Positions 35,979-45,749 of a stretch of DNA of 64,000 bases are shown piece after piece (position 1 is the stretch's first letter; every line of letters starts with the position of its first letter). Both the position numbers and the translations under genes were made by a program. The notes beneath the pieces were generated by a model. That model did no database searches and had not been told where the DNA came from. It saw nothing but the letters and a program-made list of their open reading frames with translations. The stretch comes from Planctomicrobium sp051465645 (lineage in GTDB: Bacteria > Planctomycetota > Planctomycetia > Planctomycetales > Planctomycetaceae), in assembly GCF_051465645.1 (NCBI RefSeq), contig NZ_CP195790.1:4092001-4156000 (forward strand), in the 5' to 3' direction.

Positions 35979-37226
35979 ATGGCGAATCCTCTCCAAGACC
36001 CCCGAGTCATCGAATATGACGTCCATACTGACGAAATGCTCATCAATATGGGCCCACAGCACCCCAGCACGCACGGTGTTTTGCGTCTCTTGTTGAGAAC
36101 TGACGGCGAAATTGTCCATGAAGTGACGCCGCACATTGGATATCTGCATCGCTGTGCCGAGAAGATTGGGGAAAATCTGAGCGGCCCGCAATGGATTCCA
36201 TACAGCGACCGGATGGATTATCTGGCTGCGATGAATATGAATCTCGGGGTCGCTCTGACCTTCGAAAAGCTCCTGAAGATCGAAGTGTCTGAGAAGGCAA
36301 TGGTCTTGAGAGTGGTCGTCTCCGAGTTGGGACGAATCGCCAGCCACCTGCTGGGGATGGGGGCGTATGGGCTTGATCTGGGGAGTTTTACTCCGTTTCT
36401 TTACGCCACACGTGAACGTGACATCATTCTGGATCTGTTTGAGGAACTGTGCGGAGCGCGACTCACGTATAGCTATGTTTCGATTGGCGGTGTGACGCAC
36501 GACATTCCGCAAACGATTCCATTTCCGCCTGGTCTTGCCGCGTTGACCGGGCGTGAAGCGAATGTTCCCATCAGTTGGGCTGATGCCACTCGGATTTTTC
36601 TGGACTGGCTCGAACTGCGAATCAAGGAGTATCACACGCTCCTGACTCGTAACTCGATCTTCATCAAGAGAACAGCAGCCTTGGGCATTTTGCCAGCTGA
36701 GATGGCGATCAGTTACGGGTGCACCGGTTCCGTTCTGCGCGGGAGCGGCGTCGATCTCGACCTGCGGCGCGATGGCGAAGCGATCTACACCCGCATGTAT
36801 GCCGGTTATGAATATGACATTCCAGTTGCTCCATTCACGCCGGCGGACAATGTTCCATCCGAGGTGATCCTGGGAGATAACTGGTGTCGCTTCTATGTGA
36901 GAATGCGTGAGGTCAACGAAGCAATTCGCCTGGTCCGTCAGGCATTGGATCGCTATCCGAAAGTGGAAGGCGGGCATCGGACACAATTCCGCATGACCAC
37001 CAAGCTCCCGGTAGACGAGTGCTATCTGGAAACGGAAGCACCGCGTGGAAACATGGGATTCTACATCGTGGGCGACGGACAGGTGGAGCCGTTGCGTGCT
37101 CGGGCGAAGAGTTCCTGCTTCTGCAATCTCTCGGTCACAGAGGCACTCTGCCGAGGAATCTTGCTGGCTGATATTCCGTCATTCGTCGGCTCGCTCGATC
37201 TCGTGATGGGCGAAGTCGATCGTTAG
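35979..37226 (+). CDS. nuoD: NADH-quinone oxidoreductase subunit D
   Basis: A 415-residue protein of usual length for the 49-kDa subunit of respiratory complex I, peripheral-arm side of the quinone site. Landmarks are MGPQHPSTHGVLRLLL (with the quinone-site His), ISYGCTGSVLRGSG, DIPVAPFTPAD and the closing RAKSSCFCNLSV and GSLDLVMGEVDR. The ATG at 35979 gives the family N-terminus; an open extension to 35907 is not conserved. No other nuo gene lies in the window, so this copy is isolated from the rest of the complex. A monovalent cation/proton antiporter gene is convergent to it. Confidence 0.93.
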   Translation: MANPLQDPRVIEYDVHTDEMLINMGPQHPSTHGVLRLLLRTDGEIVHEVTPHIGYLHRCAEKIGENLSGPQWIPYSDRMDYLAAMNMNLGVALTFEKLLKIEVSEKAMVLRVVVSELGRIASHLLGMGAYGLDLGSFTPFLYATRERDIILDLFEELCGARLTYSYVSIGGVTHDIPQTIPFPPGLAALTGREANVPISWADATRIFLDWLELRIKEYHTLLTRNSIFIKRTAALGILPAEMAISYGCTGSVLRGSGVDLDLRRDGEAIYTRMYAGYEYDIPVAPFTPADNVPSEVILGDNWCRFYVRMREVNEAIRLVRQALDRYPKVEGGHRTQFRMTTKLPVDECYLETEAPRGNMGFYIVGDGQVEPLRARAKSSCFCNLSVTEALCRGILLADIPSFVGSLDLVMGEVDR

Positions 37227-37293
37227 ACCGATTCACTCATGGATCGGTTTCAGCGCTGACGAATTCTTCGCCAGCATCCGCTAGAACGTTGCA

Positions 37294-37325
37294 CTGAACG
37301 GCAGGGACCTGACCCTGCCGTTCAG
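37294..37325. terminator. Terminator hairpin between nuoD and the antiporter gene
   Basis: A perfect 13-bp stem (37294-37306 with 37313-37325) with a 6-nt loop between convergent genes. On the plus strand it is followed only by CGTTTC, so the T-tract is weak. It probably serves both directions. Confidence 0.6.
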
Positions 37326-37354
37326 CGTTTCAATGCTCGCTCGTCATCGCGGTT

Positions 37355-38893
37355 CTATGTCCCGGATGGAGCTTGTCGATTCCGGTTCATGGACCATTTC
37401 AACAACGGTGGTGTCACCATTGTTGTGATGATCACCATGACGACGATCGCGGAGTAAACTTCAGGGCTGACGACACGTTCGTTATCAACCATCAAACTGG
37501 CTCCGACCGCAGCAAAGATCAAGCCGACTTCGCCTCGGGGAATCATCCCCAGACCCACGGACAATTTGTCCATTCCCTTTTCAAGCACGCCCAGTGAGCA
37601 GACCTGCTTGCCAAGGATTGCGACAAGTGTGATGACTCCGGCGAGCAGCCAGACGCTCGGATTCGAGAAGCTCTTCAAGTCGACCATGATGCCCATCTGG
37701 ACAAAGAAGATGGGGACCAGCATGGCGGTCAACGGCCTCAATGCTTCTTCCAGTTCCACTTTCTCCTTGGTCGCAAGGTTATGATAATGGGCTTTCTCCA
37801 GAATCAGTCCAGCCGCAAACGCACCCACAATCGGAGCAAGTCCGACGAGATTCGCGAGATAAGCGAACCCGAAGCAGATCACCAATGCGGTCGAGACCAG
37901 CAGACCATGACCTCGCAGGAACGTGGCGATATGGAAAAGTGGCTTTGTGAGCAGGTGGGTGCCTAACAGGATCGCGCCGAATAGAAATCCGACGGCATAG
38001 ACGATGATCCAGACGAGACTCATGGCGTCGAAATCGGCCCCTTTCTGAATGATTCCAGAGACGATTGCGAGCACAATCAGACCGAGGACGTCGTCAATCA
38101 CTGCGGCGCCAAGAATGATCTGTGATTCACGCTGCTGGCTACGGCCAATGTCTTTCAGGACACGAGCCGTAATCCCGACGCTTGTTGCGCACAAGGTCGC
38201 ACCCAGAAACAGCCAGACTTGCCAGGGATGATCATGCAGCAACCACCAGCCGGTGCCGTATCCCAGTCCAATCGGAACGATGACTCCCAGGATTGCGACA
38301 ATAAAGGATGAGGCTCCGACTTTCAGCATTCCGCCGATCGTGGATTCCAGACCCACTTCGAACAACAACAGGACGACTCCGATTTCTGCCAGCATCTTCA
38401 ATGCGGCCCCCGGTGAATACGGGTTCCCGATCAAACCTTCTGGTGGAGCATGCAGAAAGTCCAGGCCGTTCCATCCCGAGAGCAGCGCAAAATTGCCGAG
38501 GAGAATTCCGACGCTGAGTTCCCCCAGCACCGCAGGCATCCCCACATATTCGAAAATTGAACCAGAGATCTTGGCGAGGAGCAGGATCAACACGATGGCT
38601 GCCAGCAACGGGGCGACTGGATTACTGTGTCCCCCCTCCGCATGTGCGTCGTGAGCCTCTGCTGATTCGTGTCCAGAGACGTGAGTATCCTGCGCTGGTG
38701 CAGGTGTCTTTTCGTTAAGGAGGACTGGTGCTGCGGCAGGCTCCTGAGCATGGACGACAACCGACGGGGTCGCGATCCAGCATGTGATCAGGAGAGTCAG
38801 AACCGGAGTCCACCAGAACCACCCGGCACGGGACGATCCTTTGAGTGAATCAGGAGTCATTTGCATCTGTGACGTTTGAAATCGAAAAGGCAT
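37355..38893 (-). CDS. CPA2-family cation/proton antiporter
   Basis: A protein of about 512 residues with an N-terminal hydrophobic segment (signal or first helix, near residues 20-40) and a His/Glu-rich periplasmic linker (DAHAEGGHSN). About twelve helices of the KefB/NapA fold follow. LGELSVGILLGN and GAFAAGLILEKA are typical. The AVIDDVLGL segment carries the paired Asp-Asp of ion-binding helix 5, the hallmark of electrogenic Na+/H+ CPA2 members. No C-terminal TrkA-N domain is present. The start is uncertain: ATG at 38893 is preferred over TTG at 38926. The His-rich linker could sense pH or metals, which is inference. Confidence 0.85.
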   Translation of the reverse strand: MPFRFQTSQMQMTPDSLKGSSRAGWFWWTPVLTLLITCWIATPSVVVHAQEPAAAPVLLNEKTPAPAQDTHVSGHESAEAHDAHAEGGHSNPVAPLLAAIVLILLLAKISGSIFEYVGMPAVLGELSVGILLGNFALLSGWNGLDFLHAPPEGLIGNPYSPGAALKMLAEIGVVLLLFEVGLESTIGGMLKVGASSFIVAILGVIVPIGLGYGTGWWLLHDHPWQVWLFLGATLCATSVGITARVLKDIGRSQQRESQIILGAAVIDDVLGLIVLAIVSGIIQKGADFDAMSLVWIIVYAVGFLFGAILLGTHLLTKPLFHIATFLRGHGLLVSTALVICFGFAYLANLVGLAPIVGAFAAGLILEKAHYHNLATKEKVELEEALRPLTAMLVPIFFVQMGIMVDLKSFSNPSVWLLAGVITLVAILGKQVCSLGVLEKGMDKLSVGLGMIPRGEVGLIFAAVGASLMVDNERVVSPEVYSAIVVMVIITTMVTPPLLKWSMNRNRQAPSGT

Positions 38894-39355
38894 CAAACAA
38901 GGCTTTTTAATTTGGATGCGGATCAACGGAAGGCATTGTTGACCTGAAAGACCTGCCTCGGGAGCGTGTGATCACGAGTCGGGAAAAGCGGGCAACAGCG
39001 GCGAGGAATCTGACAGTATCGTCAGAAATGCAGTGTTTTTTGCTGTAAAGCCCGCATTGCCTCAAAATTCAACTCAAGATTATGATGTGTACCTTATTCA
39101 AATCAGAAGATTAGGGCAAATCCAGTCAGGATGCTGGAGCTTGCCTTAAAGATAACGTGCGCGAATCGTTATTGATCATTGAACACTGGTTGGAATCGGG
39201 TGGAATTTGCAGAACTGAAATCCCAGCCGATTCGAAATGGTCGAGGCGATTTCGTTAACAGAGCAGTGTCCCTGGCCCGTGGAATTCCATTCACCGGCTG
39301 AGATGCTGCCGCGCGACGACATTGTAGAGCTCATGGCTCAAGGGAATGGATTCTC
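38894..39355. other. Intergenic region between divergent genes
   Basis: About 460 bp between the antiporter (minus) and the heme protein (plus). It includes a candidate plus-strand promoter at 39057-39086. Nothing else was recognised. Confidence 0.35.
39057..39086 (+). promoter_or_regulatory. Candidate sigma-70-type promoter of the PVC heme-protein gene
   Basis: TTGCCT (39057-39062) and TATGAT (39081-39086) separated by 18 bp, 270 nt upstream of the start codon. The -10 is a 5/6 match and the -35 a 4/6 match. Confidence 0.3.
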
Positions 39356-42300
39356 ATGACGGCTCTGAATCGCATCAGATACTCGCGACGACATTTATTT
39401 GTTGCGATCGTTATTGTCAGTCTGCTTGCAGGTCGTCAGGTCCATGCGCAACCAGCTTCTGCGGTCAACGAAGAATTGGGACTGAAGGTTCCTCCCGGGT
39501 TTACTGTGACTCGCTTCGCAGGGGATGAACATGCTCACGATATCTTCTGCATGACGATTGATGCGCTGGGACGCGTCGTTGTCTCCGGTCCGGGATATGT
39601 GAAAATTCTGATCGACTCCAACAACGATGGAGTTGCTGATCAGGTCAAGACATTCGTCGATGGCCCTGCCAGTGGTGCGCAGGGGATGTTCTTTCATGGC
39701 CGCGATCTGTTGCTGGCCGGAGGGGAAGGACTGATTCGCTATCGTGACCGGGATGGTGACGACAAGGCTGATGGTCCACCTGATGTCTTCTTGAGAATCA
39801 ATGCTGGAAACGAACACGATCTACATGCGATTCGTCGTGGTCCTGATGGTTGGTGGTATCTCATTGCAGGGAATACATCCGGCGTCAATGAATCGTATTC
39901 CGCGACGCCGACGTCACCTGTGAAGAAGCCCCATGCCGGGGTGATTCTGCGAATGAAGCCAGATCTCTCGCAAGGCGAGGTCTTCGCTCATGGCTTTCGC
40001 AACGCGTACGACTTCGATTTCAACTCGACTGGAGAAGTCTTCGCCTTTGATAGCGATGGCGAAAATGTGATGAGTCTCCCGTGGTATCAGCCGACCAAGC
40101 TGTTTCACGTTCTTCCAGGGGGGCATCAAGGTTGGGTCAGTAATAACTGGCTTCGTCCTGACTACTTCTTCGATGCGGCTCCTGTTGTGGCGGCGTTTGG
40201 CCGCGGATCGCCGACAGGTGTCAGCAGTTATCAGCACACAGCTTTTCCTTTGAAATACCACGGCGCCCTGTTTGTTCAGGACTGGACATTTGGACGGATT
40301 TACGCGGTTCCGATGACTCCGGATGGTGGGACATGGAAAGGGAAGCCGGAAGAATTCGTCTCGGCTGTCGGACAACATGGATTTGCCCCGACTGACATGG
40401 AAGTCGGAGTGAACGGCGAGCTTTATATCAGTGTCGGAGGCCGCGGAACACGAGGCGGTGTCTATTGTGTTCGTCCGATCACAAAGAACGCCAACGCAGC
40501 CGTCTGGCCGATTGCGAATGGAACTCCGGCATCCACAGCAGACAAGCTCGAACTCTGTCTGAAAGCACCCCAGCCATTGAGTGCGTGGTCGCGTCGATAC
40601 TGGGAACCGGTTGCCAAAGAACTGACGAGTGAACACTTCATTAAGGCAGCATTGGATCGAAAACGGACCGTGGCAGAACGAGTTCGCGCCATTGAAATTT
40701 TGACTGAAAAGCACAACGGATTCAGTGGTGATGTGGCTGCTCAACTGGCAGCGGATGAATCACCGGTGGTGAGAGCTCGGGCCGCCTGGTCAATCGGACG
40801 CACGCAGACGGAATCACCAAACAGCCGCACTTTAGAGCCGTTCTTCAAAGATCAGGACCCGATGGTTGGGCGAGCCGCTGTTGAAGCGATTCAATCAGGC
40901 ACGCCTGCGCAGTTGGATGAGTTCGCGAACCTTTTAGGGCAGCAGTTGCCGCAGAAGGATCGCTATGTTCGGCAGGCGGCCACGCGAGTCCTTGTGAAAG
41001 TGAAGCCGGAAACGATTCACCGCATGGCACAGGCTGCCTTTCCAAAAGGTTGGGAAGCGTCGATTCCGGTTGCGGCATCGTATGGTCTGCGTGGTGACAC
41101 GTACTCCGCGTATACAGTTGATATTGCCCTGCGAATTCTCAAAGGGAAAAACAATGACGAGCTGAAGATTGAAGCGGCCAGACTCTTGCAGATTGGTCTG
41201 GGGGACGTTGCCCCTCCGGGTGACAAGGTGGACGCTGTTTTCACAGGCTATGCCCCTCGAATCGATCTGAAACCGAATGCTGTTTCAGTGACAAAACTTG
41301 GACAGGATCTCGCGGCCATCTATCCGACGAAGATCGACGTTGTTGATCGTGAGATCGAACGGGTTTTCGCGATGATCCAGCCTCAGGTTCCCGGACTTCT
41401 GGATCGGGTTCTTGCCCAGATTTCAACAGAGTCGCATCCCGTCGATGATATTCATCGGTTAATTGTGACTGCACGAATTCCCGGGGCGCGGACCGTTGAA
41501 CAACGTCAGTTTATTGCACAGGCGCTCTTGAATCTTGATCCGAAGATTCAGACCCACAAGTTGCAACAGGACAGTCACTGGGGCGATCACATTCTGGAAA
41601 TGTGTACGGCTCATGCGACGCTTGATCCGCAACTTCCGTTGGCGCTCATTGAGACTCCAAGCTTCGGACTTCCGGGGCATATCCTGTTTGTGCCCATGCT
41701 TGAACAGAACTATACCGACCGTATTGCCAACATCTTCTATAAACAGGTGAAATCGAACCCGAACTTCCCCTGGTCCCAGGAACTCGTCTTCATTCTTGCC
41801 GCAACGGGTGAGGAAGATGCGATGAAAATGATTCGGGCGAAGTTTGACGATATCTCCTTGAGATATGCTGTTCTGGCGTGCTTTGCGACTCATCCGGCAG
41901 AAGCCGATCGCGCGCTGTTCGTCGAAGGACTGCGATCCGGGAACATCGAATCGATGCTGGTTTGCATTGAGGCATTGCAGATTCTGAAGTCAAGCAGCGA
42001 TCCTGCAGAGAACGTTGTGCTGGCGAAAACATTACGCAAGCTCGGTGACATTGGTGAAGAGCGTCAGGCGCGTGATCAGACTGTGGAATTGCTGCGACGC
42101 AATCTGAACGTTCGCGATGCCTATAAACTGGGACAGGACGGACAGGCTCAACAAGAGGCGATTTCTCAATGGGTTGTGCTCATTCAGGAGCGATTTCCGA
42201 GTGAATTTGCAGCCTCCGAACATGCTGCTGCCGAGAATGTTGCCCAATTGAAAGGCCGTCTGGAAACCATCAACTGGAATAAAGGGGATGCCCTGAAAGG

Positions 42301-42733
42301 GGAGAAACTTTTCCAGTCTCGCAGTTGTGTGCAGTGTCACGGAAAATCAGGCGCATTGGGCCCGGACTTAACAGGGGTGGCCGGACGCTTCTCCAGGGAT
42401 GACCTGTTTACTGCGATTGTGTTCCCGAATCAGGATATCTCTCCGCGCTATCAGGGAGTTCAGATCGTAACGACAAAAGGACAGGTTCGTTCCGGTCTGA
42501 TTGTCTATGAAGGCATTGATGGACTGGTGATTCGGGATGCAAACAATCACACTTATCGTATTGAGGCAAACGAAGTCGATGATCGCCTGCCGATGACAAC
42601 ATCGCTGATGCCAGCGGGACTGTTGCAAGGTCTGACTGATCAGGATTACGCTGACCTCTATACCTACCTCCGCAGTCTGGGGACCAAGTCAACTGCAGAG
42701 AGTGGGGCTGGAACTTCCGATCCCTCCCTTTGA
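39356..42733 (+). CDS. PVC-type heme-binding CxxCH protein (membrane-bound dehydrogenase-like)
   Basis: A 1,125-residue exported protein with a signal peptide (residues 1-32, ending in VHAQP). The N-terminal six-bladed propeller of the planctomycete sugar-dehydrogenase-like type (about 45-385) includes PPGFTVTRFAGDEHAHD and HGFRNAYDFDFN. A long helical HEAT-like region (about 430-970) follows, then a cytochrome c domain with C991-V-Q-C994-H995 and LMPAGLL (candidate Met ligand). Proteins of this layout are abundant in planctomycetes and are presumed periplasmic redox enzymes for sugars or polysaccharide breakdown products. The redox partner and substrate are unknown. The phosphotransacylase gene follows 140 nt later. 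Confidence 0.9.
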   Translation: MTALNRIRYSRRHLFVAIVIVSLLAGRQVHAQPASAVNEELGLKVPPGFTVTRFAGDEHAHDIFCMTIDALGRVVVSGPGYVKILIDSNNDGVADQVKTFVDGPASGAQGMFFHGRDLLLAGGEGLIRYRDRDGDDKADGPPDVFLRINAGNEHDLHAIRRGPDGWWYLIAGNTSGVNESYSATPTSPVKKPHAGVILRMKPDLSQGEVFAHGFRNAYDFDFNSTGEVFAFDSDGENVMSLPWYQPTKLFHVLPGGHQGWVSNNWLRPDYFFDAAPVVAAFGRGSPTGVSSYQHTAFPLKYHGALFVQDWTFGRIYAVPMTPDGGTWKGKPEEFVSAVGQHGFAPTDMEVGVNGELYISVGGRGTRGGVYCVRPITKNANAAVWPIANGTPASTADKLELCLKAPQPLSAWSRRYWEPVAKELTSEHFIKAALDRKRTVAERVRAIEILTEKHNGFSGDVAAQLAADESPVVRARAAWSIGRTQTESPNSRTLEPFFKDQDPMVGRAAVEAIQSGTPAQLDEFANLLGQQLPQKDRYVRQAATRVLVKVKPETIHRMAQAAFPKGWEASIPVAASYGLRGDTYSAYTVDIALRILKGKNNDELKIEAARLLQIGLGDVAPPGDKVDAVFTGYAPRIDLKPNAVSVTKLGQDLAAIYPTKIDVVDREIERVFAMIQPQVPGLLDRVLAQISTESHPVDDIHRLIVTARIPGARTVEQRQFIAQALLNLDPKIQTHKLQQDSHWGDHILEMCTAHATLDPQLPLALIETPSFGLPGHILFVPMLEQNYTDRIANIFYKQVKSNPNFPWSQELVFILAATGEEDAMKMIRAKFDDISLRYAVLACFATHPAEADRALFVEGLRSGNIESMLVCIEALQILKSSSDPAENVVLAKTLRKLGDIGEERQARDQTVELLRRNLNVRDAYKLGQDGQAQQEAISQWVVLIQERFPSEFAASEHAAAENVAQLKGRLETINWNKGDALKGEKLFQSRSCVQCHGKSGALGPDLTGVAGRFSRDDLFTAIVFPNQDISPRYQGVQIVTTKGQVRSGLIVYEGIDGLVIRDANNHTYRIEANEVDDRLPMTTSLMPAGLLQGLTDQDYADLYTYLRSLGTKSTAESGAGTSDPSL

Positions 42734-42873
42734 TCTGTTCGCCATTCAGTGTGGTGTTCTCGATCGGGAATCGATTGTCTCCAGAACGTTCCAGAGCGAC
42801 GTCCCTTCGGGGCGAGTTCAGGAACCGGACAGAACAGTGTGGTCACCCCTCAGACATCTTCTCGAGTGCAGAT

Positions 42874-43773
42874 ATGCCATTGAAGAATTTCGACGCCCTG
42901 TTTGCGGCAGCTGATTCATTGTCGTCTCCCATTCCGGTTGCTGCTGCTGGCGGGGCCGATGCGACGGTGATCAAGGCATTGGAACTCGCCAGACGCCGAG
43001 GCTGGGTTTATCCCATTCTCACCGGAGACCTCGATCGCATTGCAGAAATCGCTGAACAGGTTGATGTCGATCTCGACGGCTTTGAGATTGCCAGAGACGA
43101 GCCGGATTCCGCTGTCGAAGCCGTTCGACTTGTGAAATCCGGGCAGGCAAAACTGCTGATGAAGGGGCAGATTTCGACCCCGTCATTGATGAAGGCAGTG
43201 CTGGATAAAGAAAAGGGACTGCGCACCGGAAAGACAATCTGTCAGGTCGTGCTGATGGAGATCCTGCGAGACCAACGCACGTTTCTGATGACAGATACCG
43301 GGGTCACGATCGCGCCAACTCTGAATCAGAAGCAAGAGCTGATCGAAACTGTGGTTGATGTCGCCCATCGTCTTGACTGCGTTGAACCGCGTGTGGCCTT
43401 GATGTCGGCAACAGAAAAAGTGACAGCTGCCTTGCCGGACACCGTTGAAACTCAGCAACTGGTTGAACTGGGGTCGCAAGGGGCTTTTGCAAATGCGGTG
43501 ATTCAGGGACCACTCTCATTCGATCTCGCATATGCCGCAGACGCTGGACAGAAGAAGGGGGTCGGAGGGGAAGTGACCGGGGCTGCTGATGCCATGATCT
43601 TCCCGGACCTGCTGTCTGCAAATCTGACCGTAAAAGGAATCATGTATACCGCCAACTGCCGCTTTGGTGGAGTGTTGCGCGGGACGACTCAGCCGGTCGT
43701 TTTCATGTCGCGTGCCGATACTGTTGAAACGCGATTGAACTCACTGGCGTATGCACTGCATTTGCTGAAGTAA
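42874..43773 (+). CDS. Phosphate acetyl/butyryltransferase
   Basis: A 299-residue enzyme of the Ptb/Pta family, which swaps CoA and phosphate on short acyl groups. Typical stretches are VAAAGGADATVIKALELARRRG, LLMKGQISTPSLMKAVL, TDTGVTIAPTL and the closing GGVLRGTTQPVVFMSRAD. The length fits the Ptb-like short form rather than the long Pta. No butyrate kinase or acetate kinase gene is adjacent, so the physiological direction and acyl group are unclear. The ATG at 42874 was chosen because the homologous part begins directly after it; there is no clear ribosome-binding site. Confidence 0.88.
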   Translation: MPLKNFDALFAAADSLSSPIPVAAAGGADATVIKALELARRRGWVYPILTGDLDRIAEIAEQVDVDLDGFEIARDEPDSAVEAVRLVKSGQAKLLMKGQISTPSLMKAVLDKEKGLRTGKTICQVVLMEILRDQRTFLMTDTGVTIAPTLNQKQELIETVVDVAHRLDCVEPRVALMSATEKVTAALPDTVETQQLVELGSQGAFANAVIQGPLSFDLAYAADAGQKKGVGGEVTGAADAMIFPDLLSANLTVKGIMYTANCRFGGVLRGTTQPVVFMSRADTVETRLNSLAYALHLLK

Positions 43774-43816
43774 CGTCACTTGTCTGTCCGTTTGTTATTT
43801 GGAATCTTGTGTCGTC

Positions 43817-44266
43817 ATGCGTGCAGTTGTTCAGCGTGTTCGGTCTTCCAGTGTGACCGTGGCCGGAAATGTTGTCGGTAAAATCGAACACGGGTTTCTG
43901 GTGTTGCTCGGAATCACGACAGACGACACTCAGGACGACGTGGTTTATCTTGCTGGTAAACTCGTCGGGCTGCGCATTTTCGAAGATGACGACGGCAAGA
44001 TGAATCGGTCAATCAGTGAAGCTGGCGGGGCGATGCTGATCGTCAGCCAGTTCACGCTGTATGGCGATTGTCGAAAAGGACGACGCCCGAGCTTTATTGA
44101 AGCGGCCAGACCGGAAGTCGCGCAGCCACTCTACGAGAGCTTTGTGGCCGAAGTGCGAGGGCAAGGGATTCACGTCGAGACAGGAATTTTTCAGGCCGAA
44201 ATGGATGTCGCGTTGATTAACGACGGCCCCATCACACTCCTGCTCGACAGTCGGAAAACCTTTTAA
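43817..44266 (+). CDS. dtd: D-aminoacyl-tRNA deacylase
   Basis: A 149-residue protein of standard length. It begins MRAVVQRVRSSSV and contains the two active-site signatures: SQFTLYGD (Ser-Gln-x-Thr) and the Gly-Pro loop NDGPITLLL (family consensus NxGPVT). The enzyme removes D-amino acids, and Gly from tRNA-Ala, as a proofreading step. The ATG at 43817 matches family starts; an in-frame codon at 43799 is less likely. It lies 43 nt after the phosphotransacylase gene and is probably co-transcribed with it. Confidence 0.95.
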   Translation: MRAVVQRVRSSSVTVAGNVVGKIEHGFLVLLGITTDDTQDDVVYLAGKLVGLRIFEDDDGKMNRSISEAGGAMLIVSQFTLYGDCRKGRRPSFIEAARPEVAQPLYESFVAEVRGQGIHVETGIFQAEMDVALINDGPITLLLDSRKTF

Positions 44267-44311
44267 TACAGGTTCGAACTGCTCTGAGAATCTCCATTGC
44301 AAACGGACCGA

Positions 44312-45676
44312 TTATGGGCCGGTTCTTGCTGCCGTGTTGAGTTTGAATTGCTTGCAGACCTGTTGAATCCCTGCGACCCCAAAGATCGTTTTCTTGGTCG
44401 GACGAAGACCGGTGTCTCGATCCGGTGATGAACGAACTTCGACGGTCAACGTGCGGTTTGGGCAATGAGGGCCGAGCAGCGCAAGAGCCATTGCGAGGCG
44501 GTATCGCTCTTGTGGATAGATTGGGCATGAGCGTGTTGTAAAGCTCCATGCATCGAGGTTGAACGGAACGACTTCCTGCAGCGGGGCCGGTTGTCCGACG
44601 AACTTCAATAATTCAGGTGGCAATCCCTTGGCCGTCGTGTCATCAATCAGGATTTGCACCTGAGCAGGCCGGGAGCAGTAAACCGCCCAGGCTGGCCAAT
44701 GGTCGCATTTGCCTGCAATTTCGAGAGCCGGATAGATCGCGACAATCAACGTGTATGCCAACGGGATTCGCCCAAACTCCAATGTCGGGCGCACCGGTTG
44801 TTGAGCCTCTTTTTTCTTCTTCTTTGATTTTGCTTTGGGCTCTTCAGTGGAGCGTCTTCGGACCCGTTTGTTCCAGTCTGGCCCGAAGACAATGATGTTC
44901 TGGAGAATGAAAAACAGGTTCCAGAGCAGAACACCCCATTCGTGCCGGAGTCCAACTCCCAGAATCCAGAGAAGGACGACATGCATCACGATCGACAGTG
45001 CGAAACCCCAGCGGCGTGTCGTCGGGAGCAAGAGCATCATCCCGGCGAGGAGTTCCCCAAACGGGAATGCGGCGGCGAGTTGCTGTTTGAATTGCGGAGT
45101 CCATTGTGAATGATCAATCCCGATCGGATCCAGCAAGCCGTTCAGGAACAGTTGTCCCTGCTGAGCCATGAACGCTGCGTCGCACTTGGAGATGGCCGAC
45201 CAGATGTAGATGGAGGCGATAATGACTTTCCAGCTGCGAAGGACGTCAGGTGCCTTCGCAATCAGCAGCAGGATGCCGACGAGGAGGAACTGCATCACCC
45301 AGGGCTGCAGGCGATGCTGGTCAAGCGACACGGCACCGATCAGACCGGCAACGTACAGGCCTGCACCAATCTTGGCGAACAGTTTCGCACGACCGCTGCC
45401 CACTGGCAAAAGTGTTGCCTGAGCCGTGACGCAGCAGCCAAACAGGGTGAACAGAACGAAGACTCGATCTGCCCAACCGGGGACGCCGGTGAGAAAACTG
45501 AGCCACGGAATTCTGGGGGAGATTGGAGAAGGTGCTTGCCACCAGAGCGGCCAGGTCACGCCCACCAGCAACACGGTGAAGAGTGCGAGCAACCTGCACA
45601 GCCAGTTGACTTGAAAGTCCGCCTGAACCGGAGCGGTTGTTGAATTGCGATCAAGTTGTTGGGTGAGGTTATTCAC
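44312..45676 (-). CDS. Polytopic membrane protein, HTTM/DoxX-like
   Basis: A 454-residue protein with about eight predicted transmembrane helices in residues 28-330 and a Lys-rich loop (KAKSKKKKKEAQQ). A C-terminal soluble portion of about 110 residues follows. The helix pattern and segments such as IIASIYIWSAISKCDAAF and PFGELLAGMMLLLP recall HTTM or DoxX-type membrane proteins, a set that includes vitamin K-dependent gamma-carboxylase relatives. The assignment is tentative. It is the last gene of the likely hisD-larE operon, 73 nt after larE. No catalytic Cys pair or His cluster could be identified with confidence. Confidence 0.65.
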   Translation of the reverse strand: MNNLTQQLDRNSTTAPVQADFQVNWLCRLLALFTVLLVGVTWPLWWQAPSPISPRIPWLSFLTGVPGWADRVFVLFTLFGCCVTAQATLLPVGSGRAKLFAKIGAGLYVAGLIGAVSLDQHRLQPWVMQFLLVGILLLIAKAPDVLRSWKVIIASIYIWSAISKCDAAFMAQQGQLFLNGLLDPIGIDHSQWTPQFKQQLAAAFPFGELLAGMMLLLPTTRRWGFALSIVMHVVLLWILGVGLRHEWGVLLWNLFFILQNIIVFGPDWNKRVRRRSTEEPKAKSKKKKKEAQQPVRPTLEFGRIPLAYTLIVAIYPALEIAGKCDHWPAWAVYCSRPAQVQILIDDTTAKGLPPELLKFVGQPAPLQEVVPFNLDAWSFTTRSCPIYPQERYRLAMALALLGPHCPNRTLTVEVRSSPDRDTGLRPTKKTIFGVAGIQQVCKQFKLNTAARTGP

Positions 45677-45749
45677 TGTTCGACAATCGTGAGTGCAATG
45701 TGCTTGGCCGGGAGAACGTTCAACGCCTTCGATGCTGTCTCTGGAGAAA

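Noticed and set aside
35592..36986. 464-codon minus-strand frame across the nuoD region
   Set aside because: It is antisense to a clear nuoD over most of its length, starts inside that gene and has no recognisable domain; this is a shadow of codon bias.
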